Source: Ceratotherium simum simum (Eukaryota > Chordata > Mammalia > Perissodactyla > Rhinocerotidae). From it: 64,000 nucleotides of DNA. The stretch is from the NCBI RefSeq assembly GCF_000283155.1, contig NW_004454163.1:1790905-1854904 (forward strand), written 5' to 3'. How positions within the stretch are numbered: position 1 is the stretch's first letter; each line of letters opens with the position of its first letter. Of this stretch, positions 33,684 to 44,661 are shown one piece after another. A program made the translations under genes and the position numbers. The notes under the pieces were generated by a model. That model ran no database searches. It was not told the origin of the DNA and saw only the letters and a program-made list of their open reading frames with translations.

Positions 33684-34388
33684 ACAGTTCAAACACTTGT
33701 ATCATATCTCAGTCTGGTTCTGATGAATGTTTTGTCTCTTCAGACTGTGCTTTTTCTTGCCTTTGATATACTTTGCATTTTTTTTGGAAGCCAAATATGT
33801 TTTAATAAAACAGTGAACATCAAGGTAAAATTTGTTTAGACTTGAGAATGAGAAGAACTTTTCTTCTGCAAGGCCATTTTTGGGAGGCTTGTGCTGATGG
33901 AGTTGGGAGATGGGCTTATTTAATGCTTGCTCTTCAATTAGGTCTCCCTGCTTGACTTCGAATTTGTGTGTGTGTGTGCGCATGTGTGCGCACACGCCAA
34001 TCCCTAGCAATAATGTGACTTTTCCTGCAATCCTAGCTGTATTAACCCATTAGTTTTACTTGATGGTTATTGGCATGCTGGTGAGAGCATAGGAGTGGGG
34101 ACATTCTCTGATGTGCTGATTAAACTTCAGTCTTAGATATGCTCTCTGAACTTGTATTTTGGGAATGTGGCCTTCAAAACTCCTGCTCCTCTGCTAGATG
34201 TAGTATTTTTGCCCTTCCCCCATGGGTAGAGCTTTCGTTTTTCCTGTTCCTCTCCCACAGATGTGATGAGTTTCTTCCGGCACTCCTGAGTTTAATTTTC
34301 TTGCCTATTCTCTTGCACATTAAAGCTATTTTTATAGCATGGGGGGCAGGAGTAGATAGTGACCAAGAGAGCCTAAAGTTCCCCTCAG
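33684..34388 (-). mobile_element. Old L1M 3' UTR, antisense, continuation
   Basis: CTCAGTCTGGTTCTGATGAA, GTTTTGTCTCTTCAGACTGT and GCATTTTTTTTGGAAGCC resume the L1M sequence interrupted at 32965. The right part (33800-34388) is more diverged. The 102-codon minus-strand ORF at 33702-34010 and the plus ORF at 34139-34393 lie within it and are not genes. Confidence 0.65.
33965..33996. repeat. Alternating purine-pyrimidine tract, Z-DNA-prone
   Basis: A (TG)n run followed by GCGCATGTGTGCGCACACG. It includes the perfect 12-nt palindrome GTGTGCGCACAC (33984-33995). Thirty-two bases alternate strictly. Confidence 0.85.
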
Positions 34389-34875
34389 TGTGATTAAACT
34401 TTAGCCAGGCTTCTTCCTGACGTTAGACCCTGAAGCTCCCTTTTCTTAGTTTTCTTAGAAAACTTGCCATTGTAAATTCTTTCTCTGCCCCTTTGAGATG
34501 TAAATCTTCTCCTAGCCTCTTGCCAGAGTTGTAACCCAACAATGTCTTTTTCAAGGATCTGGGAGCTATCTCTTTGAAACGTAATCTTCAAGAAAGATAG
34601 TATCCCTATTTCTCAGTTTCTATAGGAGGGTGGGAGCCTAGCTTCAATAAGCACCAATAAACAAACAGATAGCCTGATCCTATTAATTAATATCACCCCT
34701 AAAGTCCTCCAGAACTTTTCCTATAGCTCACCCTAGTGTTTAGAACCCTCCCTCCTTTTATTTCAGTGGGGTTGAGTTCAATCTCTCTCTCCTGTTGCAA
34801 TATTTTTGACCCCTATTGCAATAAATTAAGTCTTCCTTATGGTTTTTAATGTGTCAGTGAAATTTTTCTTTGACA
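34389..34875 (+). mobile_element. ERV class I-like LTR
   Basis: It begins TGTGATTAAACTTTAGCC, contains CTCTTTGAAACGTAATC, AATAAGCACCAATAAACAAA, GTTGAGTTCAATCTCTCTCT and a polyadenylation signal AATAAA (34820-34825), and ends TTCTTTGACA. The overall order resembles MER-type class I LTRs; the family name is uncertain. No matching 4-5 bp flanks seen and no gag/pol/env downstream, so it is probably a solo LTR. The 65-codon ORF at 34394-34591 is meaningless. Confidence 0.7.
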
Positions 34876-37800
34876 ATAAGGGACATGGGTCTGGGTGGAG
34901 TTGGGGCAGTGGCATCTGCTCTTCTTCCTTAGACAGCACTAAGTATTCTGGGAGAAATTTTCCTATGATTCCATGAGCATTCATGAGAATACTTTGAAAG
35001 GTTCCTGTAGGAAAAGTCTATAAGAGAGTGCAAACCCCTCTGAATATAGCCCCCAGGGATTTCTCACTTTCACATCAATCCAGACTCAATGTTTAGCAAT
35101 TTTTAATCATCTTTGCCTCAATCTTCTTACCAATTTATTTGGTGGTCAGTGGCATCTGTCCTAGGTCATCCAATGCTCTGATCCTGTTTCTCATTGCAGG
35201 TTCCTGCCTCTCCTCAGATTTGGACTTAGTTGTTTGCTCTACACCTTCAGTTCTCTCATGTGTTCAAAAAAGTCAATATTTCTCGGCTTGTTCAGCCATT
35301 GTCTTATAATAAGAGTGGGAGGAAGTGTCCTTTCAGTTCTCTACAAATCTTATCAGAAACTGGAAATTTTTAACAGATGGAAAATAATATGTTGATTTTA
35401 AAAATTGAACTAAAAAGAGAAAACTGAAACACTGAGGCAACACCAATGTAATAACTTCAGAAAATAGCTACCACATCTAGGACTGGGAGAGCAAAAAGAA
35501 GAGGTTAGAGTCATGAGAACCTAGAATCTTGGGAAAGTGGCCCCACGGATATAGGGCTCAGCTCTGTGAGTAGAGGGCACTGCCTGGCAAGTGCTGTTGT
35601 CTGAGGAGCTCAGAAATCCCCTCATGGAAGCTTGAACTTAGATCTTTTATGATGAGGCCCCAGCTGGCCAGTGCTAACAGGAAATTGAAAAGAACTGCTG
35701 CTATTTTAAGTACCTATCCATAGGGAGTGAGAACTGTTGCTAGGGTGATGCTGAGAAGACTAGTGAGCAAATTAGAAATGTTATCACCACTCCAACTCCT
35801 TCAGATTTTCAATCTCTCCCTCTCTAGTGCTTGCTGTTGGTTGAATGTAGCAGTAATGCAGCTAGCAAAGAGAAACACATGCAGAATCCTCACCCCAGCA
35901 CCGCCAAAGTATTGAAAGATGGATATGACACTGAGAGAAAATAGTTCAATAATCAGTACAAAAAATGTCGTTCTGTTATTTTAAAAAGTAGGTTTATACT
36001 ATTCCAAATTATTACATACATATATAGATTTTATGTGTATATAAATATATAAATTAAAATATTGTACCTTATTATACAACATTTTTTTTAATGGCAGAGT
36101 ACTTGAGAGATTAAGGAGACATACACGGAGACAGAGAAAGACAGAGAAATTACTAGTTCTATTTTAAATTCTGTTTTTTTCTTTTCTTGCTGTTTAGTTT
36201 TATTTCATTGTTTGTTCACCTTGATAGAGGAGATGTATTAGCACTAGAAGATACAAATCTAACATTTTAAAGCTATTAGAATGACCTATCCACTTCAACA
36301 GATGCATTCTCTAAGGGCAGGATTCTCCACAGCATAATCAAGACAGCTTTGGAAAGCATATCATTAGAAATGTAATACCATATTCTCAGTACATCATGTC
36401 ACGTTATGGGGCACATTATCCTTCTGCTGTGTGAATTTTATTCCCATTACCACAAAGAGAAAATACAAAGAAATTTAAACTTTAAGAGTTTCTTTGTTTT
36501 AGTGCTTATGAGTTATCATTGCTAAGGAATTTTTATCAATATTACATGGAGAGAAAAGATAGAAATTTTACATATTTATTGCTCTTCAATTTTCCTACAT
36601 ACAATGAATTTCGAATTGCTGTTTCTAAAGCCATTTTATTATAGTTTTCTTTTCCTCTTAAGAATAGTTTGTTCTTATTATAAACCATTTAAATGTTACT
36701 ATATGAAAAGTAACGATATGAAAAGCATTCCTAAAATTTATATTGTGAAATTGTGTATATAATGGTACTTAGTGTTTAAAAAAAAAAGGCAAGTGGACAC
36801 TTGCACAGGAAATACAACGTTCTTGAGTTGCATACTATGCTTCAGTAGCTGTCTTTGCTCAGGACTTTAGCATACTTGCAGATCATTACCATGTATTTGA
36901 TGCACAAAACCAGTGTAGACTCTCTTTAGGCTGCATCTATGACTGAGTGAGTAATCGGATTGCTAAAAAGGGACATAAGGGGGATACACATGAAGGATTT
37001 TTACCAAAAGTTGTTCCAAATATCACAGCTGGAAATCTAATTGTGCTTATATTCATGTATCCACTTATTATACTTTAAAATTTACCATCTGTGTGAATTC
37101 TTATGTTTTTATGTACAAGTAAACATTCACAGTAGATGTCCATAAGCTGCGATTTATAATTCAAAGACAAAAATCAAGTCAAAAGGAAAACATAATTGAA
37201 TATTTTGTTTTGGTGGTGGCGGGGATAATCCTATTTGCATTTTAAAATACATAAGCTTGAATACTTTAAGTTTTGTGACCCACCTTCAGAAACCCAACTT
37301 CAATTATCTTAAAAAAGAAAAGACAAATTATTTTTTTCTCTATTCAAGTGGAAAAAAGTAAAACAATATTTATTTTACAAAAAAAATGGAGAATTTATCT
37401 GTAAACAATTTGAGATCTTCTTATATTTCGTTTTGGAATTAGGGAGAATTTAAGAAACCATATCTGTTTTATTATGTATGTTGGTGTACATGATCCGTAA
37501 ATCATAGCTCATAGTTTGAGGGATCTCAAAGAGTGTGTGTGTACGTGTACTCGAGTGTGTGTAACAATTAATGTTATTTCTTGTAAGAGCCTTGTTCAGT
37601 GATGTATTCCTTCAAGAGATTGTCTTCTCAAAAATACAGAGAGTATGTAGGTGCATTTTTATCTAAGTAAAGAAAATGGTAAGTTTACATGTGTAAGAAG
37701 TGCTAAAATCATCTTAAAAATATATATGATAAAATGTGCAATAAAAACATGTACTTTGAATTAAAATAATAAATGATCAACACTATTTTCAAATGTATAG

Positions 37801-40194
37801 AAAGAAATCCATAATTTATGGTTTTAAATTGCTTTCCAGTTTATCTTGAGATACTATTCTAAGTTGTTGAGTACATGGTAAGCACTCAATACATGCTTCT
37901 TGAGGTGAAACAAACTTCTAAAAATTGGATATTTTTACTCAAGAAAAATAATAAAATTTCCATGTATCACAGGCAGAATTTCAAAATAGGAAAACAGTTA
38001 ATATTAGAAAAAAATGTTAATTTTATTTTGGACAAAATGGCTTCAAACCCTCTATTGAAATATTCTTATTTAAGGCTAATTAACCAGGAAATTCATGCCA
38101 AGACTGTGGGGTTGGGTGAGGGAGGAAAGAGAAGCAACATCTGCTGAACCTTTAAGAAAACTTCAATTATATAAGGTTATATTAATTTATCATATTCTAT
38201 ATTTTCATAATTGAAGTTGTAAAAAGCATTCTTTGAGGTTCTTTTTTCTTGCTGTGAAATGTTAGAGATAATATAATTAAAGATGATCCCTGCCCAGTAT
38301 AATCAGAAAATTACCAAGAAAGTGACCAACAGTGACACATTCATGTCATTATTTGATAATTGTTGTCATTAAATACTTGGTAGTTACTTCATAATCGTGT
38401 TTAGCCATACATAGTGTTATAATGGAACAGATCTGAACAAAATGGCCCATGAATTTTTCTCATATGGCATATAAATGAGTGGTACATTGAATACAGATTT
38501 TTGATAATTATTGAAAATAATCAATGAAATATGGAATATAAAATTTGATTTTTTTAATTTGTATTTTGGATGCAAGCCTTGTATCCAATCCATTGGTTAG
38601 GACTAAAATTCCTCACTTATCTTGGTTCTCCTTTAGGGCACAGTATGCTCTCTACTTGTGCCCCAAGTGCATGCAGTATTAGAGATTCTGTATCATAGAA
38701 CATTTCTCCCGAAGTTAACCAATATTCACATGACTCCTACATAGCAGCTGAAAATTTGTACCTTGCTTTTCTGCCTTGTGAAACTAATTAGATATAACAA
38801 TACTTACAATTGTCTATCATGGTTTAATTATCCACATGCCTGGGATCTTTGTGCCTTTTACCTGCCCTCTGGGTTACATCTCTAAAACTATGTAACTTCC
38901 TGCAACCTCTGCCCATTTACAGGGGCAGATGTTGCCGTGTTTCACTTAGTTCACATTCATAACGAATGCAGGATTAAAGAGGACCCATCCTATTTCCCAC
39001 TAGAGATTCCTTCTGCCATGCTCCCCTTCCCACTGCAGTCCCTACAAGCAGGAAATATTCTGTTTATGTAAAAAAAAAAAATTATATTTGAAGAAAAGTG
39101 GTATAAATCAAGCATTTACTGCCTTTGGAAGTCATTCAGCTGCAGGACAACAGAAGTATGGTCATTGGAGACTAATGACTTCACGAAAGTGATTCGGGCA
39201 GAATGAATAACTGGAAGGCCATGGATTTCAAAATAGAAAGGACAGCCAAGATAGCCAAACAAGAAGTGTGAAGCTGAATGATTAGAGAGTATAAAACTGC
39301 ATCCCATGGGGAACCAGGTCAGCAACTGGAGTATAGTCATGTCAGATAATGTAATACCTTGCTTTAATTATTATACTCAATTTATAGAGAAAAATCTACA
39401 TACTTTCTGATTAATGAGAAGTTTTAGAAAAAACTCCCTTAAATATAAGTTCTTCAATATTTGCATTTTTTGCTATTCAAAACACATTCTTATGGATTGG
39501 AAATATTGTCAAATTCTGCAATTATAAAAAGTATGAGATTGTTTTTACATAAGGGAACACTGTAATTAATTTTTAGAACAATCTAAAGATAAAAATAGTA
39601 GAAAAATACAGTGTTCATTGAGACTGTGTTGAATTTTATCAACTTAAATATATAATTGCTTTCTGTTATAAGCACGTTTAATTATTTTTTTACACTTTCA
39701 TTAACACTATAACATAAAATGTCTCTTAAACAAATATTTGAAGAATCATAAGATATACTTCGTTAAAAGAAACATTTTTCTAGATGAGAGGGAAACATAA
39801 CCTCCTGATTTATCAAACTTGACTTAGTGGATTTGTGGATTTTTAAAGGTACCCTCTAAATTATATTTGTAACAAAAATTTTTTTGAACAGATTTTAAAC
39901 TAGATGTTTGTATTTTAAGGAATAGTAAATATAGTTAAATGTTTATAATTATTATCTTTTCTAATGTTCAAAAATTGAAGGTATGTTTATTTCAAACCTT
40001 CTCTTTTACCTGAAAACTTACAATGAAAAATTGTTTTCACACCCTATGAAACTAGGTTTCCATTTACTTGTTAAATGGAAGTCAGTTGCATCAAATACTT
40101 AAAAATGCCCTTGGCAGGGATTTAATTTGAAATGTAGGCTCTTATCTAAGTAGGAGAGTCAATTAATATGTAAAAAGCTGTAAGAGACTTAAGA
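34876..40194. other. Unassigned, repeat-poor AT-rich DNA
   Basis: The longest stretch without a transposon I recognise. It holds short ORFs (35727-35915, 37875-38147, 39116-39340) with no domain, a TG-type alternating tract at about 37534-37563 and AT-rich runs. A moderately GC-rich patch at 38820-39060 is unidentified. I see no promoter, exon chain or RNA gene. Confidence 0.45.
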
Positions 40195-40232
40195 CTCCTT
40201 CCTTCCTTCTTTCCTTTTTCCCTTCCTTCCTT

Positions 40233-40281
<49 letters not shown>
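40195..40281. repeat. 87-nt pure pyrimidine tract (CCTT)n then (CT)23
   Basis: Uninterrupted C/T run: CCTT/CTTT units (40195-40235) followed by about 23 CT units (40236-40281). Polymorphic-microsatellite and triplex-forming type. Confidence 0.95.
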
Positions 40282-40284
<3 letters not shown>

Positions 40285-40749
40285 CTTTCTGGCATGATTA
40301 TAGACCATCAATATTTAAGCTAGTTAAAGAGGAAGTGGTAACATGAGGATGGAAGTCAGTGAAAAGTAATATGATTGATGGATTGTATCTCTCAGTGGAG
40401 GTTGATTAATTTTCAGTTTCTGGTTACTAGAGCAAGTGTGGTTGACAGATAAGTGATAGAAGTCTCAGAGTGAGATGTTTAAAATTGAGACTATGGAAAA
40501 GATTCTGTTTTGGGTAATGACAAGGTGTCAGCCATTACCATGGATGAGAATGACTGGAGTGAGAAGGAAGACAGGATCAGAGGAGGTGAAGGATCTCAGC
40601 TGCCACAGCGTTTGTAAGAACATCTCCTCTGAAGTACAAATCACGAAGAATTATGACAGTAATATTAGAGAGAGTGAGAGTAAGACAGGGTATAAAACCT
40701 TTAAGAACTTGACTAGAGCATATTGAGCGCCCATATATAAACAGTGGGA
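40282..40749. other. Unassigned DNA
   Basis: Overlapping ORFs on both strands (40475-40726 plus, 40577-40777 minus) have no domain; the second runs into the LTR. Confidence 0.5.
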
Positions 40750-41225
40750 TGTGGGGAATCAGAATTGGCCACCCCAAAATGTGTCTCTGGTTAAGGACAA
40801 AAGACTGAAAGAAACTTTGACCTTCCTCTTAAATGCCTAAAAGAATTTAAGATAGAAAGCCTGCCCAGGACAGGCCATCACCATATGTAACTCTGGGTAT
40901 CACTAGACTGTGAGCATCCTTGCTAAGCCCACTCTTACCAAAGTTCTGTCTACCAAACATTGGCGTTTCTATTTTCATGTGAATTCCATTCCTCCCCTTT
41001 GAAGTCCCAAACCAACTACCCCCAACATCCTCCTTTGTCTTTAGCTGAAGATGGTATTTAAGATGGTGGCTTTGGCCATTCCAGCAAGTTACTAAGCTTT
41101 CTCCCATGTGCACTTGTTATAAAGCTGCATTTGATTTTTCTCCTGTTATTCTGTCTCATGTCAGTTTAATTCTTATACCACCCAGAAGGACCTAGAGGAT
41201 AGCGAAATTGTCTTCCTCCCCTACA
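40750..41225 (+). mobile_element. Solo ERV LTR with 4-bp target duplication
   Basis: 476 bp, opening TGTGGGGAATCAGAATTGG and ending CTCCCCTACA, so the canonical TG...CA ends are present. GGGA flanks both sides (40746-40749 and 41226-41229), a 4-bp duplication as made by gammaretrovirus-like integrases. TATA-type boxes are TATTTAAG (41055-41062) and TTATAAAG (41117-41124). There is no internal sequence. ORF 40847-41113 on the minus strand is not viral coding sequence. Confidence 0.88.
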
Positions 41226-41339
41226 GGGAGTAGTGGGTGGAGTATTCTGATGCTATGAGGTTCAAAGTTGGTTTTCAAGATGATGGAGGCATAATTGTCT
41301 AGAAGCTGCAATTGGACGCAAAAAGGACATATATTTCTC

Positions 41340-41779
41340 TGGTAGATAGAATAAAGGCCACCCAAAGATGCCCATGACCTAATCCTTAGAACCTGTGAAT
41401 TATTCCCTTATGTGGCAAAAGTGACTTTGCAGATGTAATTAAGTTAAGGATCTTGAGATGAGTAAATTATCCTGGATCATCATGGTGGGCCAAATCACAA
41501 GGGTCTTTATAAGAGAGAGGCAGGAGGGTCAGAGTCAGTGAGGGAGACATGCTGACAGAAACAGAGGTCAGAGTGATGCAGCCAGGAGGCACGGAATGTG
41601 GGAAGCCTCTAGAAGCTGGAAAAGGAAAGGGATAGGCTGTCCCCTTGAGCTTCAGGAAGGAACCCAGCTCTGCCAACCCATTTTAGGCTTCTAACCTCCC
41701 GAACTATAAGATAATACATTTTTGTTGTTTTAAGCCAGTTTGTGTTCATTTGTCACAGCAGCAATAGGAAACTGATAAA
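41340..41779 (+). mobile_element. MLT1-type LTR, sense, nearly complete
   Basis: It runs from TGGTAGATAGAATAAAGGCC through ACTTTGCAGATGTAATTAAG, ATCCTGGATCATCATGGTGG, AGAAGCTGGAAAAGGAAAGG, CTATAAGATAATACATTTTTG and ends GCAATAGGAAACTGATAAAA. This is the full order of an ERVL-MaLR MLT1 LTR of about 440 bp. Solo, ancient, no internal region. Confidence 0.92.
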
Positions 41780-42710
41780 ACCCCACATCCAAATACAGTG
41801 GAACACAATTTGGGAGAGAAACAGACATCACCTGAGAGGGCTATAAAAGCTGCAGTGTCCTCCAGAGAGAGCTGGATTTCAGTCAGAGCAAGAACGTGAA
41901 GACTGTGGTCATAGAGCATATGAGGAGGACATTAGGGAAATATTTCAGGAGTTTGAAAAGAGTAGAAGATGGGCTCACAAAGGAGGTATATACAGACATA
42001 TAGGAGTAAGAATCTGGGGAAAGAAACATAAACTGGAGTCCTGGGCTTCTCATGGTGCCTGACAAAATGAGGACTAGAGAACAGATGAGATTAGTATTGA
42101 TGGTTAGAAGACATCAGTGGTGGTGAGGTAAGGGTGGCAGGGAAGGCAGGGTGGCCTTGCAAGGAGTAGTCACATTTGCCCATGGAGTCATGGAGGCAAA
42201 GAGAGGCTGGTCTTAAATGGAACATCCAGAACTCTCAGGCTCTCTTCTTGTTATAAAACTATGCAAAGTTCTGAAACTTTCTCTTCACACTTGCTGATAG
42301 AGAGCATAAAAGATGATGGAGAAAATGATCAAATGTGCCATGCATAAACACCATAATCTAAGGAACATGGGTAAATCAACCTTAGCAGCTGAGTTTAAAA
42401 CGGGGATTTAGTGGCTTTTGTGGTTTTGGAAGAAAAGAGTTTGTGAAGCATGGCATGTTATATGGAGTTTTATAAGAAAAATCAGGATTGAGAGACATTT
42501 AAAATTTGCATTGGATATATCTGTTTGAAGATAGGAGAGAAAAGAGATCATGAGGTGTTGTGCACAAGGATTATATGAAGTGATAATTATCAATAGCAAT
42601 GAAGAACTATGGATATTCCTCTCCGTGTTGGGAACCAGGACTTTGGGTAGGAGTTTAGCTGTTTTACACTAAACTTTGGAAAAGCTTGATTTTTATACGT
42701 ATTTTTTGTT
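41780..42710. other. Unassigned DNA
   Basis: A TATA-like GGCTATAAAAGCTGCAG (about 41840) stands alone without an adjacent gene. Otherwise purine-rich sequence with no recognised repeat. Confidence 0.45.
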
Positions 42711-42962
42711 TTTTGGGTTTTTTTTTTTTTTTTTGCTGAGGAATATTCACCCTAAGCTAGCATCTGTTGCCAATCTTCCTGTTTTTCCTTGAGGTGGATT
42801 CACCCTGAGCTAACATCTGTGCCATTCTTCCTCTATGTTGTATGTGGGTCGCTGCCACAGCATGGCCACCCATGAATGGTATAGGTCCGCACCTGGGAAC
42901 TGAACCTTGGCCACCAAAGCAGAGCGTACCAAACGTAACCACTAGGCCATGGAGCCAGCCGC
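42711..42962 (-). mobile_element. ERE-type SINE, antisense
   Basis: An oligo-T run, GCTGAGGAATATTCACCCTA and the reversed modules lead to the reversed head CATGGAGCCAGCCGC. The flanks TATACGTATTTTTT and CTATGTATTTTTA suggest a decayed target duplication. ORF 42757-42942 is inside. Confidence 0.9.
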
Positions 42963-44326
42963 TTTCTATGTATTTTTATAAAGCAAATTGCTAGTAATAG
43001 AGATCACTCAAATAAAAGATAATGTCCAATGAGCTCTAAGTAAAAGAGACCAATGCATGCAAGTAAAATTGCACTTTTAGCAATAGTGATGAAAAAGGAA
43101 AAAGCGTGTCTGATGATTCCTCACATTCTTTCCTTTTGAAAAATGAATGCTTTATTTTACTGCGTGCTTTCAGTACAATATGTTAGTCCATGAATTTTGT
43201 AGAAGAAGAATCCATAGGAAATTATCAGAGCAGCAATATAAGTCCCAAAGCCTAAATTCAATAGCAGTTGTACACGTATTAAGTTCAGCAACCAATACTG
43301 GATTTTCACAAACATGCTGACTTATGATGACCAAAAAGAGAAATGAATAACCAGCAATGGAGCCTGGATAGCAGTAAGTGGAAGTTGACAGATGGTGTAT
43401 GAACATCACACTGGCACTGGAAAATAGCAGAACAGACAGCCCTGCTTACTATAATGACAGATTGACTGACTAGAAAAAGCTTGAATGCACTTGTGGTGTT
43501 TTCCCTAGTGTTTTAATTGGAGACATAAAAGTTCAGATTAACCTCCATATCATAGTTAGTTAGAAATAAGTCAAATTTAACTTAGTGTAAGTTTGGTGTA
43601 TCTGTTCTTTTTTTTAACTTTTTTTTGTGTGGAAGGAATCTATATACTGACTAATTAGAAAATGAACTAGTTTTCCATCATTAAATAGATACTAATGGTT
43701 TTAGTGGATGTCTTTGAAATAAAACTACGTGACCCCAGAAAAGCATGAATATTATACTACTAACTTTATGTGATATACTGCTTATGATAAAATGTGAAGT
43801 TTAATTATTTTCAAAGAAAATATAACCCTTAAGGTGATTTAGACAGAAGCATCATTCATCTCTATGTTATTTCAAAAGGTTGCATTAAATCATCAAAACA
43901 ATAGCTATTTTTATACTGTAATGATGTGTTAACTTGTCTATAACTTTGTAGATGAGTCTAAGGTGAATTAAGAAATGCAGGCTCCCCAAGTAAGTAGACA
44001 AAACATCATGGTGCTTGAATTTAAATGATTAATGACAGAACAAAATGTATTAGGAACGTGAGGAAACATCCATTTCAGGAACACATCAATGTTATAATCT
44101 GAAGATATTATGTACAGAGATGGAAATAATATCTCTCTTAAAATTTTCAAATGTAATTTATCTTCAAAAGCATTGTTCAAATAATTATGCAAGAAATCCC
44201 TGGCTTTCTAAATTTATTGTATAAAGTCCATTCTGACCTGTGCAGAGAAACTATAAATAAATGATGGGAAAGAAAAACAGACTTTCAAATTGACCAGACA
44301 AACTATGATAGAGTATAAATATTATT
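42963..44326. other. Unassigned DNA around a coding-like segment
   Basis: Apart from the minus-strand segment at 43146-43425, nothing is recognised. ORF 43968-44192 has no domain. Confidence 0.4.
43146..43425 (-). pseudogene. Hydrophobic coding-like segment, exon or pseudogene candidate
   Basis: Minus strand: after a pyrimidine-rich CTGTTCTGCTATTTTCCAG (splice-acceptor-like, ending about 43424), an open frame reads a hydrophobic peptide (GSIAGYSFLFLVIISQHV, coding about 43290-43345). In the neighbouring frame, downstream, GFGTYIAALIISYGFFFYKI continues to TAA near 43150, followed by an AATAAA. Two membrane-like segments in adjacent frames suggest one frameshift in an old membrane-protein sequence. 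Parent unknown; chance hydrophobicity in T-rich DNA is a serious alternative. Confidence 0.3.
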
Positions 44327-44342
44327 TAAAATGTGTGGTTGA

Positions 44343-44645
44343 GGGCTGGCCCCGTGGCTTAGCAGTTAAGTGCGTGCACTCCGCTACTGGCAGCCCGGGT
44401 TCGTATCCTGGGCGTGCACTGACGCACTGCTTCTCTGGCCATGCTGAGGCCGCATCCCACATACAGCTACTAAAAGGATGTGCAACTATGACATACAACT
44501 ATCTACTGGGGCTTTGGGGGAAAAAAAAGGAGGAGGATTGGCAATAGATGTTAGCTCAGAGCTGGTCTTCCTCAGCAAAAAGAGAAGGATTAGCATGGAT
44601 GTTAGCTCAGGGCTGATGTTCCTCACACACAAAAAAATAAATCAA
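44343..44645 (+). mobile_element. ERE-type SINE, near consensus
   Basis: GGGCTGGCCCCGTGGCTTAG head, A box TGGCTTAGCAG, B box GGTTCGTATCC (one change), ACATACAGCTACTAAAAGG body, two TTAGCTCAG modules and an A-rich tail. A 16-bp target duplication TAAAATGTGTGGTTGA/TAAAATGTGTCGTTGA (44327-44342 and 44646-44661) has one mismatch. The 85-codon ORF at 44290-44547 is repeat sequence. Confidence 0.95.
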
Positions 44646-44661
44646 TAAAATGTGTCGTTGA

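Noticed and set aside
41830..41860. TATA-like GGCTATAAAAGCTGCAG as a gene promoter
   Set aside because: No transcript, initiator or coding sequence follows. An isolated TATA motif is not enough in AT-rich DNA.
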